From NCBI GenBank assembly GCA_029937535.1, contig JAPYPT010000013.1, forward strand, positions 1 to 36,241: a stretch of 36,241 nucleotides of DNA. The letters are read 5' to 3'. Source of the stretch: Alphaproteobacteria bacterium. Lineage in GTDB: Bacteria > Pseudomonadota > Alphaproteobacteria > GCA-2731375. Position numbers and translations under genes: made by a program. The notes below the pieces were generated by a model. That model made no database searches and was not told the origin of the DNA. It was given only the letters and a program-made list of their open reading frames with translations. Each line of letters opens with the position of its first letter. The stretch's first letter is position 1. This document shows positions 1 through 7,843 of the stretch, in pieces.

Positions 1-178
1 TCGCTCCAGTAGCTCACTGATTTATCCGGCAATACTGTTCTCCGATGCTTTGTTCTCAGGACGCTCTGGGTGCAGCGCCGTATCTGGCTACGGTTAGCCT
101 AAGCCGACATTCACCATTTGGCTTGTCTACCCAAAGCGTACGGCCATAGAAGGCGGCTTTTCAAGAAATTTTTGTCTC

Positions 179-219
179 TAGCGCATGTCGCGTTCACTTG
201 AACGCGAGGCCATGCGCTA
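179..219. repeat. Nested palindrome (REP-like) 1
   Basis: The outer arms tagcgcatg (179-187) and catgcgcta (211-219) are perfect inverted copies. Inside them cgcgttca (189-196) and tgaacgcg (199-206) pair around a 2-base loop. The nested design resembles the extragenic palindromes common in alphaproteobacterial chromosomes. It is non-coding and could act as a transcript end, a protein-binding site or a mobile repeat. Confidence 0.7.
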
Positions 220-233
220 AAACCTTTAAGATC

Positions 234-284
234 GAGCAACTTATCCGCATTCAATTGAATCCAATTGAATGCGGGTTGCTCTAG
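234..284. repeat. Nested palindrome (REP-like) 2
   Basis: The outer arms gagcaac (234-240) and gttgctc (275-281) enclose a perfect 13-bp inner inverted repeat, ccgcattcaattg (245-257) and caattgaatgcgg (262-274), with a 4-base loop. The repeat ends in CTCTAG (279-284), and CTCTAG also occurs at 176-181 just before palindrome 1. The pair may therefore be one composite repeat unit bounded by short direct repeats. Its arm sequences differ from those of the 4236-4501 element, although both end in GCTCTAG. Confidence 0.7.
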
Positions 285-482
285 CCCTACCGCTTGGGAC
301 GTCGTTCAACGCATTTTCAATCGCGCCTGTCCCACCGCTAGCACCGCGCCACGCTGTTCGGCAGTGGCCGCCGATCATACGCCATCTTCCGAATGGCCGA
401 GGCGGCACTGCCGCCGCAGATAGGTTGTGTGCGGCAACGCTACATGTAGTGGGTATCCGCGTTTACCGGATGAGCGGGTTAA

Positions 483-1700
483 TTAATCGCCCGCCAGCCA
501 GCTAAGGATCCCGCCGGGAATAAAGCCGCCGACCGCGGTGCCATTCAGACCGTCATGGATGACCCGTTTCAGGCTGCGTTCCCGTTCGCTGTCAATGCTC
601 ACGCTGACCGTCATGCCGGCGCGAAGCGGCTGGCGGCCGTCCTCGACGACGATGCGCAGGCGGACCGGAATGCGCTGCACAACCTTAACCCAGTTGCCGG
701 AGGCGTTTTGCGGCGGCAGCAGGGCGAACTCGGCCCCCGTCGCCGGTGAAATGCTCTCGACCACGGCTTCGTAGGTATCGTCGGGATAGGCGTCGGCGAT
801 AACCGTGGCCATTTGTCCCAACACCACGTGGGTCAGCTGGGTTTCCTTCAAATTGGCTTCGATCCAGATGTCGCCGGTTTCCACAATGGCAAACACTGGC
901 GTGCCTGCCCGCACATATTCTCCCAGGCGCAGTTTGACGTTGGAGGCGGTGCCATTGGCGGGGGCGGATATGGTGGCGCGTTCCAGATCCAGTTGCGCCA
1001 TGCCGTAGTCAGCCAAAAGTTTCTGATATTTGGGATCCTGGGTCGCCGGGCGTTTCGGGTTGCCGCCCAACTCCGCCAGGATCGTCTGATTGCCCTCTTG
1101 GCGGGTTTTCAGCGCCTTGCGCGCCATTTCCAGATCATGACGGGCGGCATCCTTCCGCGCCGTGGTGCCGACGCCACGTTTGGTCAATTCCGTGGCCCGG
1201 TTGTGTTCCTGATCCATATAACGCACGGCCTCGCGTTTTTCCTCGACCGCCTGCAGGCCGGCGCGGTAGGCCATCTTCTTGGCCTGGATTTCCAGCTTCA
1301 CGTCCTCCATTTGAGCCAAAACCGCATTGACTTCCAGCTGGAAGGGATGGGGATCAATTAGAAACAGAACGTCGCCCTTTTTGATGGCCTGGTTGTCATA
1401 GGCGTTAATCTCCACCACCCGTCCCGATACATCGGCGCTGACGGCGAGGACATGGGATTTCACATAGGCGTTTTCGGTGGAGATATAGCGTAGGCTTTCC
1501 GCCCAAATGCCGGCCCCGTACAAGATGCCGACGAGGGGAAGCACCAACATCAGAACAAAACGGATGGCTCCCTGCAACCAGCGCCGCCGCTGCCTAGGCG
1601 AGGAGCTCGGCAGCTCCGATACCGTTGCACCGGCCTGTTCGTTCGCCGCGCCGCGTTCGTCCGCCATGTCATTATCATCTTTCGTTGCGGCTTCAGCCAT
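483..1700 (-). CDS. EmrA/HlyD-family membrane fusion protein
   Basis: This is a periplasmic adaptor of a multidrug efflux pump (405 aa). Members of the EmrA family join an inner-membrane MFS pump to an outer-membrane channel. A charged cytoplasmic N-terminus is followed by one membrane segment (about residues 44-64), a lipoyl-like half domain (about 88-120), a long helical hairpin rich in Ala, Glu, Lys and Arg (about 120-215), the second lipoyl half and a beta-barrel. The stretch containing LLPPQNASGNWVKVVQRIPV is characteristic of EmrA-type adaptors. The start overlaps the end of the upstream marR gene by 8 bp, so the two are probably translated together. No emrB-like gene follows; the next 480 bases are non-coding. 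Family confident; exported compound unknown. Confidence 0.9.
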   Translation of the reverse strand: MAEAATKDDNDMADERGAANEQAGATVSELPSSSPRQRRRWLQGAIRFVLMLVLPLVGILYGAGIWAESLRYISTENAYVKSHVLAVSADVSGRVVEINAYDNQAIKKGDVLFLIDPHPFQLEVNAVLAQMEDVKLEIQAKKMAYRAGLQAVEEKREAVRYMDQEHNRATELTKRGVGTTARKDAARHDLEMARKALKTRQEGNQTILAELGGNPKRPATQDPKYQKLLADYGMAQLDLERATISAPANGTASNVKLRLGEYVRAGTPVFAIVETGDIWIEANLKETQLTHVVLGQMATVIADAYPDDTYEAVVESISPATGAEFALLPPQNASGNWVKVVQRIPVRLRIVVEDGRQPLRAGMTVSVSIDSERERSLKRVIHDGLNGTAVGGFIPGGILSWLAGD

Positions 1701-2250
1701 TTTGGCGATCCTTCAAACTTTTACGCGTGTCGTTGGTGCTGCGTCCTCTTGCATCACCATTCTCAACCATGTTGCTGAGGTTTCCCTTGATTTTTATCAA
1801 GGTCGCAATAAATCGCTGTTGTTCATCCTCGTCCAGATCCGCCAAAGCTTCCGTCCGCAGATCCGCGGCCACGGCGCGCATGGTGCGCAAAAGCGGCTCA
1901 ACCGCCCGGGCCAGGTATACAAGTTTCACGCGGCGGTCCTTGGGAACCGTTCGTCTTTCGATCCAGCCTTTCGTTTCGAGCCGATCCAACAGGCGTCCCA
2001 GGGTCGCACGTTCAATTTCCAGAATTTCGGACAGGCTCGTCTGCGATAAACCTTCATTAAAATAAAGATGGGTGAGAACCCACCATTGCGACCGTGTGAG
2101 ACCTAATTCCCGCATGCGCCGGTCATAATTGGTGCGCAGTTGCCGGGCGGCGTCGTTTATTAGGAAACCTATATTCCGGTCGGAGGTTTCCTGCGGGTCG
2201 ACATCCATGTCAATCTGCATATGGTCTAAGTTTTGGTTGTTCATGTTCAC
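1693..2250 (-). CDS. MarR-family transcriptional regulator
   Basis: A 185-aa winged-helix repressor of the MarR family, which typically binds a palindrome as a dimer and releases it on binding small phenolic or lipophilic compounds. A variable N-terminus of about 25 residues precedes the domain. The helix-turn-helix spans roughly residues 50-95 (LTRSQWWVLTHL, then SLSEILEIERATLGRLLDRL), and the wing has the family's D-R-R motif (PKDRRVKLVYL). It overlaps the start of the emrA-like gene, an arrangement in which MarR proteins usually control their own efflux pump. A palindrome in the divergent promoter region (2277-2291) is a candidate operator. A C-terminal tail of about 20 polar residues exceeds the core fold. 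Confidence 0.9.
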   Translation of the reverse strand: MNMNNQNLDHMQIDMDVDPQETSDRNIGFLINDAARQLRTNYDRRMRELGLTRSQWWVLTHLYFNEGLSQTSLSEILEIERATLGRLLDRLETKGWIERRTVPKDRRVKLVYLARAVEPLLRTMRAVAADLRTEALADLDEDEQQRFIATLIKIKGNLSNMVENGDARGRSTNDTRKSLKDRQNG

Positions 2251-2276
2251 TGTGGTTCGATATTATCGCCAATTAG

Positions 2277-2318
2277 TTGTCTAGCATACAATAAGCCACA
2301 TTAATGGAACCTTGACAA
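2277..2318 (-). promoter_or_regulatory. Candidate marR promoter with overlapping operator
   Basis: Read on the minus strand, TTGTCA (2313-2318) and TATTGT (2288-2293) form a -35/-10 pair with a 19-base spacer, longer than ideal. The interrupted palindrome ttgtctagcatacaa (2277-2291) overlaps the -10 box, where a MarR dimer would block polymerase. The site lies 27 bases upstream of the marR start and about 70 bases upstream of the divergent dehydrogenase. The symmetry is visible; binding by this MarR is inferred. Confidence 0.4.
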
Positions 2319-2360
2319 CCAACTCTTCCACCAAGTTGCAAATATGATGAGGATAAGTAG

Positions 2361-3104
2361 ATGCCCCTAAATAACGCCATCGATTTAACCGGTCGCCGCA
2401 TCCTATTAACCGGCGCCGCGGGAGGGATCGGCGCCGCCACGGCACGGGCCTGCGCCACATTGGGTGTCAAGGAATTGGTTTTGGCGGATACCGGGTCCCT
2501 GGACCAAATCAGCGATGAACTTCGCGGCCAGGGCGTCACCGTCACCGCCCATCAATGTGATTTGAGCCAGCGCCGGGACAACGCCGAGCTGGTCGCGGCG
2601 GCGGGTGATCTGGACGCCGCCGTTGCCTGTGCCGGAATTTGTCCCCTGGAAGAAGATTGGCTGGATGATCCTGAATGGGACGAGGTTTTTCACAGGGTCA
2701 TGGATGTCAATCTGTTGGGACCGATCCATCTGTGCCGGGAATTACTGCCCGTAATGGCGGCCCGGGGCGCTGGGCAAATCGTTCTGATCGGCTCGATCGG
2801 CGGGCGCATGGGGGGCACGTCGCCCATTGTGCAGCCGCACTATATTGCCTCGAAAGGCGGCGTGCATGCCTTTATCTGGTGGCTGGCCCAGCGGGCGGCG
2901 CCCCAAGGCGTATTGGTCAACGGCATCGCGCCGGGGCCCATCGCCATGACCGCAACGACCATCTATCCGAAAGACCGCTATCCCCTGGGCCGGATTGGCG
3001 AGCCGGAGGAGATCGCCTGGCCGGCGGCTTTTCTGTGTTCGCCCGCGGCTTCGTATTTCTCCGGTTCCATCCTCGACGTCAACGGTGGTTTGTTTGTAGG
3101 GTAG
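2361..3104 (+). CDS. Short-chain dehydrogenase/reductase
   Basis: A classical SDR of 247 aa, a Rossmann-fold NAD(P)-dependent oxidoreductase. It has the cofactor motif TGAAGGIG (residues 17-24), the structural Asn (N117 in DVNLLG), catalytic Ser145 and the YxxxK pair Tyr161/Lys165, plus the usual C-terminal DVNGGLFVG. The family's NAG motif reads CAG at 90-92, an uncommon change. GAGG at 2349-2352 is a good ribosome site 8 bases before the ATG. The gene is divergent from marR and lies 28 bp before mtnA, so it is probably the first gene of the mtnA/aldolase operon. A role in oxidising or reducing an aldehyde or sugar intermediate is inferred from position only. FabG-like and sugar-alcohol dehydrogenase activities remain alternatives. 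Confidence 0.85.
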   Translation: MPLNNAIDLTGRRILLTGAAGGIGAATARACATLGVKELVLADTGSLDQISDELRGQGVTVTAHQCDLSQRRDNAELVAAAGDLDAAVACAGICPLEEDWLDDPEWDEVFHRVMDVNLLGPIHLCRELLPVMAARGAGQIVLIGSIGGRMGGTSPIVQPHYIASKGGVHAFIWWLAQRAAPQGVLVNGIAPGPIAMTATTIYPKDRYPLGRIGEPEEIAWPAAFLCSPAASYFSGSILDVNGGLFVG

Positions 3105-3132
3105 ATGCGGTCGTTATCGAGAGATTCTGAAG

Positions 3133-4239
3133 ATGAAGATTGGCGAAACTCATTACCGCACCATTTGGCTCGGGGAAGACGGCTGGTCGGTTGAGGTAAT
3201 AGACCAGACTCTGCTGCCCCATGTGTTTGAAATCATGCGGCTGACCACGGTTGCGGCGGCGGCATCGGCCATATCGACCATGGTGGTGCGCGGCGCGCCC
3301 CTGATTGGCGCCACGGCGGCCTACGGCATGGCCCTTGCCGCCCGCGAAGACGCCTCGGACCAGGCGCTGGAGCAGGCCTATGCTACATTGCTGGCGACCC
3401 GGCCCACGGCCGTCAACCTAGCTTGGGCCCTGGACGACATGCGGGCCCGTTTGCTGGCGGTGAGGCCCGATCAGCGGCTTAACCTGGCATATGCCAGGGC
3501 GGCCGAGGTCTGTGATGACGACGTGGCCACATGTCAAGCTATCGGCCGTCATGGCAGCGTCCTGATCAGGGACGCTCATGAGCGGAAGGGCGGCGCGGAC
3601 GTGGTCAATGTTTTGACCCATTGCAACGCCGGCTGGCTGGCGACGGTGGATTGGGGCACCGCGCTGGCGCCGATTTATACGGCCCATGATGCTGGTATTC
3701 CGGTGCATGTCTGGGTTGACGAGACCCGGCCCCGCAACCAAGGCGCGGCCCTCACCGCCTACGAATTGGGCAGTCACGGCGTGCCCCACACCGTCATTGT
3801 CGATAATGCCGGCGGCCATTTGATGCAGCACGGCATGGTCGATTTGTGCATCACCGGCACCGACCGCACCACGGCGCATGGCGATGTCTGCAACAAAATC
3901 GGCACCTACCTGAAGGCCTTGGCGGCGCACGATAACGGTGTGCCGTTCTATGTGGGCCTGCCCCACAGCACCATCGATTGGACCTTGGGTGACGGCGTCG
4001 CCGGCATTCCCATCGAACAGCGCGACGGCGCGGAAGTTTCCCACATTCATGGTATCGGCGAGGACGGGCAGGCGGCCACGGTGCGCCTGGTGCCGGCCGG
4101 TGCGCCCGTGGGGAATTACGCCTTCGATGTTACGCCCGCGCGGCTGGTCACGGGGCTGATTACGGAGCGCGGCGTCTGTCCGGCCAGCCGCGAGGGCCTG
4201 CTCGGCCTTTATCCCGAAAAAGCCGCCAACGCTGCCTAG
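3133..4239 (+). CDS. mtnA: S-methyl-5-thioribose-1-phosphate isomerase (MtnA)
   Basis: An aldose-ketose isomerase converting 5-methylthioribose-1-phosphate to 5-methylthioribulose-1-phosphate; some relatives use 5-deoxyribose-1-phosphate. The protein has 368 aa, normal for the family. Diagnostic motifs are VVRGAPLIG (51-59), the catalytic Cys164 in [10 protein letters not shown], and the catalytic Asp244 in [12 protein letters not shown], followed by [10 protein letters not shown]. The Cys-Asp spacing matches characterised MtnA enzymes. No mtnB, mtnC, mtnD or mtnE of the universal methionine salvage pathway is nearby; the next gene encodes a class II aldolase, which points to a DHAP shunt. 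The TAG stop lies inside the left end of an inverted-repeat element (4236-4501). Confidence 0.92.
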   Translation: MKIGETHYRTIWLGEDGWSVEVIDQTLLPHVFEIMRLTTVAAAASAISTMVVRGAPLIGATAAYGMALAAREDASDQALEQAYATLLATRPTAVNLAWALDDMRARLLAVRPDQRLNLAYARAAEVCDDDVATCQAIGRHGSVLIRDAHERKGGADVVNVLTHCNAGWLATVDWGTALAPIYTAHDAGIPVHVWVDETRPRNQGAALTAYELGSHGVPHTVIVDNAGGHLMQHGMVDLCITGTDRTTAHGDVCNKIGTYLKALAAHDNGVPFYVGLPHSTIDWTLGDGVAGIPIEQRDGAEVSHIHGIGEDGQAATVRLVPAGAPVGNYAFDVTPARLVTGLITERGVCPASREGLLGLYPEKAANAA

Positions 4240-4501
4240 AGCACTTCCGGGCTATTCTGGGTTATTTGATGGCAACCATAAGCCATTCGGGTAGGCGCGT
4301 CGCGCAGCGCGATGTGGTTCATCGGGCAAGTGGCGCAACACATCCGAATGGCTTAGGGTTGCCACCGCAGGCCGCCCTCCAAGGCCCCGTGGCGGCGTTG
4401 CGGTTCTTGGACGATGTCCCACCATCGACCAGCGAACCGCGCCTACCCACGGGGCCTTGGAGGGTGGTCAAATGACCCAGAATAGCCCGGAAGTGCTCTA
4501 G
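4236..4501. mobile_element. Structured inverted-repeat (MITE-like) element, 266 bp
   Basis: The ends, 4236-4262 and 4475-4501, are perfect 27-bp inverted copies beginning CTAGAGCACTTCCGG. Two more long inverted repeats lie inside: arm A, 21 bp with one mismatch (4270-4290 with 4344-4364), and arm B, 18 bp perfect (4375-4392 with 4447-4464). Arm A contains smaller stems (tcgcgc/gcgcga at 4300-4312; gatgtg/cacatc at 4311-4316 and 4339-4344). The whole can fold as a three-way junction. CTAG at each outer edge looks like a 4-bp target duplication. The short internal open frame has no recognisable motif, so the element appears non-autonomous. GGAAG at 4489-4493 in its right end can serve as ribosome site for the next gene. 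Confidence 0.8.
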
Positions 4502-4502
4502 A

Positions 4503-6530
4503 ATGCAGAACCGCTGGTCGGAAAAAGCGGCCCAGGCCTGGATAAACCGTTGCGGCGGCGAGGGGGTTCCCGAAGATCTGGCCCTGCGACTGTACAGCGC
4601 CCGGCTTTTGGGCCAGGACCGCGCGTTGGTCTTACACGGCGGTGGAAATGCATCCCTGAAGGCGCACCATACCGATGTTCTGGGTGACGAACTGGCGGTG
4701 ATGTACATCAAGGGCAGCGGTTGGGACATGGCGCGCTTGGAAGCCGATGGCTTGCCGCCCGTGCGGCTGGAGCCCCTGCAACGGTTGCAATCCCTGGCGG
4801 TGCTTGACGATCTCAGCATGGTCAATTTGCTGCGCGGTAATCTGCTTGACGCCTCGGCCCCGGATCCCTCCGTGGAAACCCTGCTGCACGCCTTCCTGCC
4901 CCACCCTTTCGTGGATCATACCCACGCCTCCGCCATACTGGCGCTGTCCTGCCAACCGGACGGCGACGAAATTTGTGCCGATACCTTTGCCGAAAAGGCC
5001 GCCGTGGCGCCCTACGCCATGTCCGGGCTGGCCCTGGCCAAGGCGGCGGCGGAGGCGCAATCCGGGCTGCCGGGTTGTCTTGGCTTGATCCTGTCCAAAC
5101 ACGGTGTGGTCAGTTTCGGCGCCACGGCGCAAGCCGCCTACGAAGCCATGATCGAGCTGGTTACCATGGCCGAGGAACGGGTCCGATGGGGCCATCGGGA
5201 GGTCTTTCCGTCCATTTCGTTTCCCAGCCAACCCGCCACGGCGGCCCGGCTCGGCCCTCTTTTGCGCGGCGCCTTGGCGCGCGCGGACGAGGCCATGCCC
5301 GGCGGCTTCCGCCGGATCGTGCTGGACCATCGCGGCGGCGCGGAGGTGATGAATTACGTCAACGGCCGGGACTTGGCCCGCTACAGCCAGGCCGGCGTGG
5401 TCACGCCGGACCATGCCATTCGAACCAAGGGCAAACCCCTCGTTTTGCCGGCAACCGATGACAATAGCGCAATCGCGGAGGCCGTTACGGCCTACATGGA
5501 AGACTATGTTGCATATTTTGAGCGGCATGCGCGGCCTGGAACCATCATGCTGGATCCTTTGCCCAAGGTGATCCTGGCGCCCCGCGTCGGCTTGTTCGCG
5601 GCGGACCGCGGGGCCCGGGACGCGGCCATCGTTGCCGATATCGCCGAAACCGCGATCTCCGTGATCGCGGCGGCGGAGACAATGGGACGCTTTGAAAGTA
5701 TTGCCGAGGCTGATTTGTTCGATATCGAATATTGGTCGTTGGAGCAGGCCAAGTTGGGGCGGGGGAATGAAGGTTCATTGGCGGGCCATGTCGCCGTGAT
5801 CAGCGGCGGCGCGGGCGCCATCGGGGCGGCGACGGCGGCGGCCTTCGCCGCGACGGCGGCGGCGGTCGTTGTCCTGGATCTGGATGGCGAAAAGGCCGCG
5901 GCGGTGGCGGCGGATTTTGGCGGTTTGGGATTGACCTGTGATGTTACGGACACCGGCAGTGTCCAAGACGCCTTTGCGCGCATTTGCGAGACCCATGGCG
6001 GGGTCGACATCGTGGTCTCCAACGCCGGCGCGGCCTGGCAGGGCAGGATCGGCGACGTCGAGGATGAATTACTGCGCCGCAGTTTCGAGTTGAATTTCTT
6101 TGCCCACCAACTGATTGCCAAGACCGCCGTCGGCATCATGACGCGGCAGGAAACGGGCGGCGTGTTGTTGTTCAACGCGTCCAAACAGGCGGTCAATCCG
6201 GGCCTGAATTTCGGGCCCTACGGCTTGCCCAAGGCGGCGACGCTGTCCCTCATGCGGCAATACGCCGTCGACTATGGCGATCAGGGCATCCGCGCCAACG
6301 CCGTCAACGCGGACCGTATCCGCAGCGGATTATTGACGGAGGATATGGTCACGGCGCGGTCCCAGGCGCGCGGCGTGACGGAGGCCGACTATATGGCCGG
6401 AAATCTGCTGGGTCGGGAAGTCCGCGCCGCTGATGTGGCCCGGGCCTTTGTCGATCTGGCCAAATCGGAACGGACCACCGGCGCCATCTTGACCGTCGAC
6501 GGCGGCAACATCGCGGCTGCGTTACGTTAG
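4503..6530 (+). CDS. Bifunctional class II aldolase / short-chain dehydrogenase
   Basis: A 675-aa fusion resembling the rhamnulose-1-phosphate aldolase/alcohol dehydrogenase family. The N-terminal aldolase (about 1-400) shows LHGGGNASLK (44-53), metal-binding His139 and His141 in DHTHAS, and a further His200 in LSKHGVVSFG. Such enzymes split ketose-1-phosphates into DHAP and an aldehyde. The C-terminal SDR (about 428-675) has the cofactor motif SGGAGAIG (434-441), SNAG (506-509), and catalytic Asn531, Ser560, Tyr573 and Lys577; it would oxidise or reduce the released aldehyde. Next to mtnA, the likely substrate is 5-methylthioribulose- or 5-deoxyribulose-1-phosphate rather than rhamnulose phosphate. 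Its stop overlaps that of the convergent kinase. Confidence 0.88.
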   Translation: MQNRWSEKAAQAWINRCGGEGVPEDLALRLYSARLLGQDRALVLHGGGNASLKAHHTDVLGDELAVMYIKGSGWDMARLEADGLPPVRLEPLQRLQSLAVLDDLSMVNLLRGNLLDASAPDPSVETLLHAFLPHPFVDHTHASAILALSCQPDGDEICADTFAEKAAVAPYAMSGLALAKAAAEAQSGLPGCLGLILSKHGVVSFGATAQAAYEAMIELVTMAEERVRWGHREVFPSISFPSQPATAARLGPLLRGALARADEAMPGGFRRIVLDHRGGAEVMNYVNGRDLARYSQAGVVTPDHAIRTKGKPLVLPATDDNSAIAEAVTAYMEDYVAYFERHARPGTIMLDPLPKVILAPRVGLFAADRGARDAAIVADIAETAISVIAAAETMGRFESIAEADLFDIEYWSLEQAKLGRGNEGSLAGHVAVISGGAGAIGAATAAAFAATAAAVVVLDLDGEKAAAVAADFGGLGLTCDVTDTGSVQDAFARICETHGGVDIVVSNAGAAWQGRIGDVEDELLRRSFELNFFAHQLIAKTAVGIMTRQETGGVLLFNASKQAVNPGLNFGPYGLPKAATLSLMRQYAVDYGDQGIRANAVNADRIRSGLLTEDMVTARSQARGVTEADYMAGNLLGREVRAADVARAFVDLAKSERTTGAILTVDGGNIAAALR

Positions 6531-7438
6531 CTGACCGGCGCTATCACAATTTCGCCCTGACGTTCCTTGATCGCGGCGGCGTCGGGCACGCCGTCCTGGG
6601 CGCCGGGCTGCAGGCAGGTGAGGCCGCCCGCCACACTGCCCCAGCGCAGGCAATCCTCAATTCCCCTATCCGCCCCCATGGCGGCGACGAAGGCGCCGAC
6701 AAAGGCATCACCGGCACCGACTGTATCCATGGGCTGAATGGGCAATGCACTGGCCTGCAGAACGACGTTCGGAGCAAAAGCGACGGCGCCTTGACCGCCA
6801 AGAGTCAGCACGACGGTCATCGCGAAACGGTCACGTACCTGGATGCAGGCCTGATGTGGGTGGGCGGGATCGAGGCCGAGATCTTCCGCCAGCATGGCGG
6901 CCTCCACTTCGTTGACGATCAGGACATCCAATTTGGCCAGACTGGCGGGGGGAATGGATTGAAACGGGGCCGCGTTTAGAATGGTTCGCGCGCCCTGGCT
7001 GGCGGCACGGTCAATCCCGGCCCAGATTTCCGTGGGCGGAATTTCCAATTGCTGGAGTACCAGATCACCCATGCCGGCGTTCAATTGCGCCGCGGTCGTG
7101 TCCAGATTGGCGCCCGATGAAACCACGATTTGGTTTTCACCCGCGCTATCAACCGAGATCGTGGCGCAGGCGGTGGGCCGGGCGGCATGGACTATTCCGT
7201 CTAAATTCACCCCGGTCGTCTCAAGATTGATTATGGCGCGCCGCCCGAAATCATCATCGCCGATCGAGGCGGCAAACCGAACATCCGCGCCGGCGCGCGC
7301 GGCCGCCAATGCCTGATTGGCGCCCTTGCCGCCGGGCAACATGGCATAATCGGCCGTAAGGACCGTTTCACCAGGGCGGGGGAGGCGGCGGACCGACTGG
7401 ACGATATCCAACCCGATGGAGCCGAAGACGATGATCAT
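6527..7438 (-). CDS. PfkB/ribokinase-family sugar kinase
   Basis: A ribokinase-like ATP-dependent kinase, 303 aa from the ATG at 7438. It has the first PfkB signature with GGKGAN (36-41), the NEVEA segment (176-180) and the second signature DTVGAGDAF with catalytic Asp244. I chose the ATG at 7438 because the protein then begins MIIVFGSIGLD, as ribokinases do, and GGGCGGG lies just upstream; a TTG start 39 bases earlier is possible but unlikely. It converges on the aldolase/SDR gene, the two stops sharing bases 6527-6530. Ribokinases phosphorylate ribose at O5, but neighbouring MtnA needs a 1-phosphate, so the substrate may be another sugar or nucleoside, or the kinase may act at C1. Confidence 0.85.
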   Translation of the reverse strand: MIIVFGSIGLDIVQSVRRLPRPGETVLTADYAMLPGGKGANQALAAARAGADVRFAASIGDDDFGRRAIINLETTGVNLDGIVHAARPTACATISVDSAGENQIVVSSGANLDTTAAQLNAGMGDLVLQQLEIPPTEIWAGIDRAASQGARTILNAAPFQSIPPASLAKLDVLIVNEVEAAMLAEDLGLDPAHPHQACIQVRDRFAMTVVLTLGGQGAVAFAPNVVLQASALPIQPMDTVGAGDAFVGAFVAAMGADRGIEDCLRWGSVAGGLTCLQPGAQDGVPDAAAIKERQGEIVIAPVS

Positions 7439-7480
7439 GAAGCGCCCGCCCTTTTTTGTGAGGCAAACAGCGGACAATTA

Positions 7481-7669
7481 TCAGAATTTCGCGCCAAACT
7501 TTGAAACCACGCGCTGGCCAAAACGATAGATATTGCCTGTTTGGACAATCTCAGCCTTCTTGTTGGCCATATCATTGAGTTTGTGACGAAGGCGCAAATC
7601 CTTCAGAATTCTGTCTTCCAGGGCCTCGTCCAGGGTCCTCAGGCGTCGCTGCAAATACAAACTTGTCAT
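7481..7669 (-). CDS. Small hypothetical protein (uncertain)
   Basis: A possible 62-aa protein starting MTSLYLQRRL and ending VVSKFGAKF. The first 40 residues look strongly helical and charged (RRLRTLDEALEDRILKDLRL), a pattern loosely like small DUF1127-type proteins; the tail is short and basic. The frame stays open upstream to about 7720 with only a TTG start. Just beyond, a different frame encodes MLDKALSMGLKNLDVGAKIA before a stop, so a frameshifted remnant of a longer gene is also possible. It sits in the 473-base gap between the kinase and the first acyl-CoA dehydrogenase. I do not recognise the family. Confidence 0.3.
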   Translation of the reverse strand: MTSLYLQRRLRTLDEALEDRILKDLRLRHKLNDMANKKAEIVQTGNIYRFGQRVVSKFGAKF

Positions 7670-7843
7670 CGCGGTAAAACTCGCAAACTTAACCAATACG
7701 ATCCGTGCACTAGCGGGCAATTTTGGCCCCGACGTCCAAATTCTTCAGACCCATCGACAGCGCTTTATCTAGCATTTTTGCAATGGGTTTCAAAGGCAGG
7801 ATATAAGTAAAAATGGTTAACGGCGGCGGCGCGCGGCGATCTC

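Larger units (their letters stand above)
1..482. other. Gene-poor region with palindromic repeats
   Basis: I see no convincing coding region here. The open frames are short, lack a credible ribosome site, and show no recognisable motif. Bases 179-284 hold two strong palindromes, listed separately. A perfect GC hairpin (ggcggc/gccgcc, 401-415) lies beyond the end of the minus-strand emrA-like gene but has no T-run, so it is not a confident terminator. A small stem (ggcta/tagcc) sits at 86-99. The EmrB transporter gene that normally follows emrA is not here. Confidence 0.6.

Noticed and set aside
269-505. Plus-strand open frame at the left end
   Set aside because: It starts inside palindrome 2, ends inside the emrA-like gene, has no ribosome site and shows no motif.
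2312-2317. TTGACA on the plus strand before the short-chain dehydrogenase
   Set aside because: No acceptable -10 box lies 16-18 bases downstream; the dehydrogenase promoter therefore remains unassigned.
4266-4475. Small open frame inside the inverted-repeat element
   Set aside because: It is composed almost wholly of inverted-repeat arms and has no convincing ribosome site; probably an accident of the repeat.
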